Shown: piece after piece, positions 62,978-64,000 of the stretch
Layout: every line of letters begins with the position of its first letter
How positions within the stretch are numbered: position 1 is the first letter of the stretch
Source of the DNA: Silurus meridionalis
Taxonomy: Eukaryota; Chordata; Actinopteri; Siluriformes; Siluridae
Length of the DNA stretch: 64,000 bases
Direction: 5' to 3'
Assembly: GCF_014805685.1 (NCBI RefSeq)
Contig: NC_060890.1
Span: 20,356,000 to 20,419,999 of the forward strand
The notes under the pieces: generated by a model
What the model saw: only the letters and a program-made list of their open reading frames with translations
Database searches by the model: none
What the model was told of the DNA's origin: nothing
Made by a program: the position numbers and the translations under genes

Positions 62978-63941
62978 CTGTTAAACAGAAAAACATGCCG
63001 TTAGATCTACACATAGGACAAGATGTCAATTAAAGGACGAGACAGAAATGTTGTTTAAATGATGCATTATTTTCCCCTGCACCTCGTAAAAGAATTCCTC
63101 CTCTGCGTTGACGAACATGGGCAGTTCTTTTGCAGGCACTCGTGCTGGGATGCTCTTCTTGGCTTCCTGGCATGTCTTGCTGATCAACAGACAGTAGTGA
63201 CATTTCCCACTGGGTTTATTGGTCCTTTGTGCTTCAGACATTTCCTCACTGTCCAAACAGATAGGATACATTAATAACCCTTACATATTCAAAAACATGG
63301 CACAGATCGCAGAACCTACAAGAGGCAGTTTCACGAACATGCAGCAGCTCTGAAATCTACCTTCTGTCCATTTATCACCATTTTAAACCAGTGTGGATTC
63401 TGAATGATGAACCCTTAAATTAGACATCAAGTTTAACTGCAAATGCTTCAAAAGTGAAACAAACCAACCACATTGTAAAAAAGAAAAGAAAAAAGAAAGC
63501 CATTTCAATCTAATCACAACTTAAATACTCTTTAATATGATTTCAAATTTTTATTGTTTGTTCTTTCCCCTAAAACACTCCATTAACAGGCTTTTAGGAA
63601 TCGGTTCCCCATTCTCAATCATCTTAAAGCTGCCATATGCAATTTTCAAAAGTGTTTTAAGATCCGTAATATTACCTAACTGTATCATTCTCAAAATTCC
63701 TGAAGAAAAGCAGCGGTGTGTAAAACTGGCCGCATGAACAGTCTGATACTCACAGCAGTTGCGTGTAGAGCGGTAGAGCGATCTGCGGAGGGACGTTGAT
63801 AAATCGCTCGCTGAGCAGCAGCCCAACGCTCTGAGATGTGTCCTCCAGGACCTGGTGAAACTGCTCCTGTACAGCTGCTGAGCACACTTTCTCACACTGT
63901 CCCAAAACCAGTTCCTTGATCTGCTCCACACACTCCATACC
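62807..63941 (-). CDS. bccip: bccip, BRCA2 and CDKN1A interacting protein (3' part, last three exons)
   Basis: Reverse-strand exons 63941-63754, 63248-63083 and 62977-62807 give 174 residues and TGA, with phases agreeing. BCCIP binds BRCA2 and p21 and, like yeast Bcp1, acts in nuclear homologous repair, cell-cycle control and ribosome biogenesis. Recognised by GMECVEQIKELVLGQCEKVC, LLLSERFINVPPQIALPLY, RTNKPSGKCHYCLLISKTC, FVNAEEEFFYE and GRWSFDDVPMKPFRTVCLVP. The C-terminus matches the BCCIP-beta type tail. It converges on dhx32, with about 3.3 kb between stop codons. The N-terminal acidic region and first exons lie beyond 64000. Confidence 0.94.
63083..63248 (-). CDS. bccip: bccip exon: RTNKPSGKCHYCLLISKTC
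   Basis: Phase 2 in and phase 0 out. Encodes EEMSEAQRTNKPSGKCHYC and FVNAEEEFFYE, then the donor GTGCAG. Confidence 0.93.
63754..63941 (-). CDS. bccip: bccip exon: SERFINVPPQIALPLY
   Basis: On the minus strand the exon starts after AAACAG with GMECVEQIKELVLGQCEKVC and ends ...YTQL plus two bases before GTGAGT. Core of the BCP1/BCCIP family domain. Confidence 0.93.
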
Positions 63942-64000
63942 CTGTTTAACACACACATCAATAAGAAATATGCTACATGTATTTTTCTGAACTTTCAATA

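Overview
The window is vertebrate nuclear DNA, almost certainly from a teleost fish. It holds intron-rich genes with GT-AG exons, very long (AC)n, (AT)n and (CT)n microsatellites, Tc1-like and hAT-like DNA transposons, tRNA-derived SINEs and an RTE-like LINE. The repeat mix would suit an otophysan such as a catfish, but the species cannot be fixed from this sequence alone.

Three protein-coding genes can be read exon by exon, with every splice phase closing. (1) adam12, + strand: 19 exons from 3854 to 46332, partial at the 5' side. It encodes 827 residues: the end of the prodomain, metalloprotease, disintegrin, cysteine-rich, EGF-like, transmembrane and proline-rich cytoplasmic parts. (2) dhx32, + strand: complete, 11 exons from 50266 to 59526, 736 residues. 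It is a DEAH-box-like protein with degenerate helicase motifs. (3) bccip, - strand: its last three exons, 62807 to 63941, with the 5' part beyond the window. dhx32 and bccip converge tail to tail, as they do in human. The block ADAM12-DHX32-BCCIP matches human 10q26, but no FANK1-like gene is visible between adam12 and dhx32, where human has one.

Layout: 1-3853 adam12 intron; 3854-13367 prodomain and catalytic exons; 13368-27154 one 13.8-kb intron carrying a full-length 3.1-kb LINE with target-site duplications, a 0.9-kb hAT-like element with an 8-bp duplication, large GT/AT arrays and a decayed Tc1-like copy; 27155-39214 disintegrin to juxtamembrane exons, several hugged by microsatellites; 39215-46332 cytoplasmic-tail exons; 46333-50265 adam12 3' UTR/intergenic, with a Tc1-type fold-back element; 50266-59526 dhx32, with a palindromic MITE and a hAT-like element in its introns; 59527-62806 intergenic, with a pogo-like element and a tRNA-Glu-headed SINE bounded by a perfect 18-bp duplication; 62807-64000 bccip.

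I found no operon, CRISPR array, rRNA or functional tRNA gene, and nothing that amounts to a wholly new biological system. The best leads are a natural E-to-Q change in the DEAH box of dhx32, two sequence-based routes to a secreted ADAM12 form, and a chimeric SINE built from both ends of the LINE family present in the same window.
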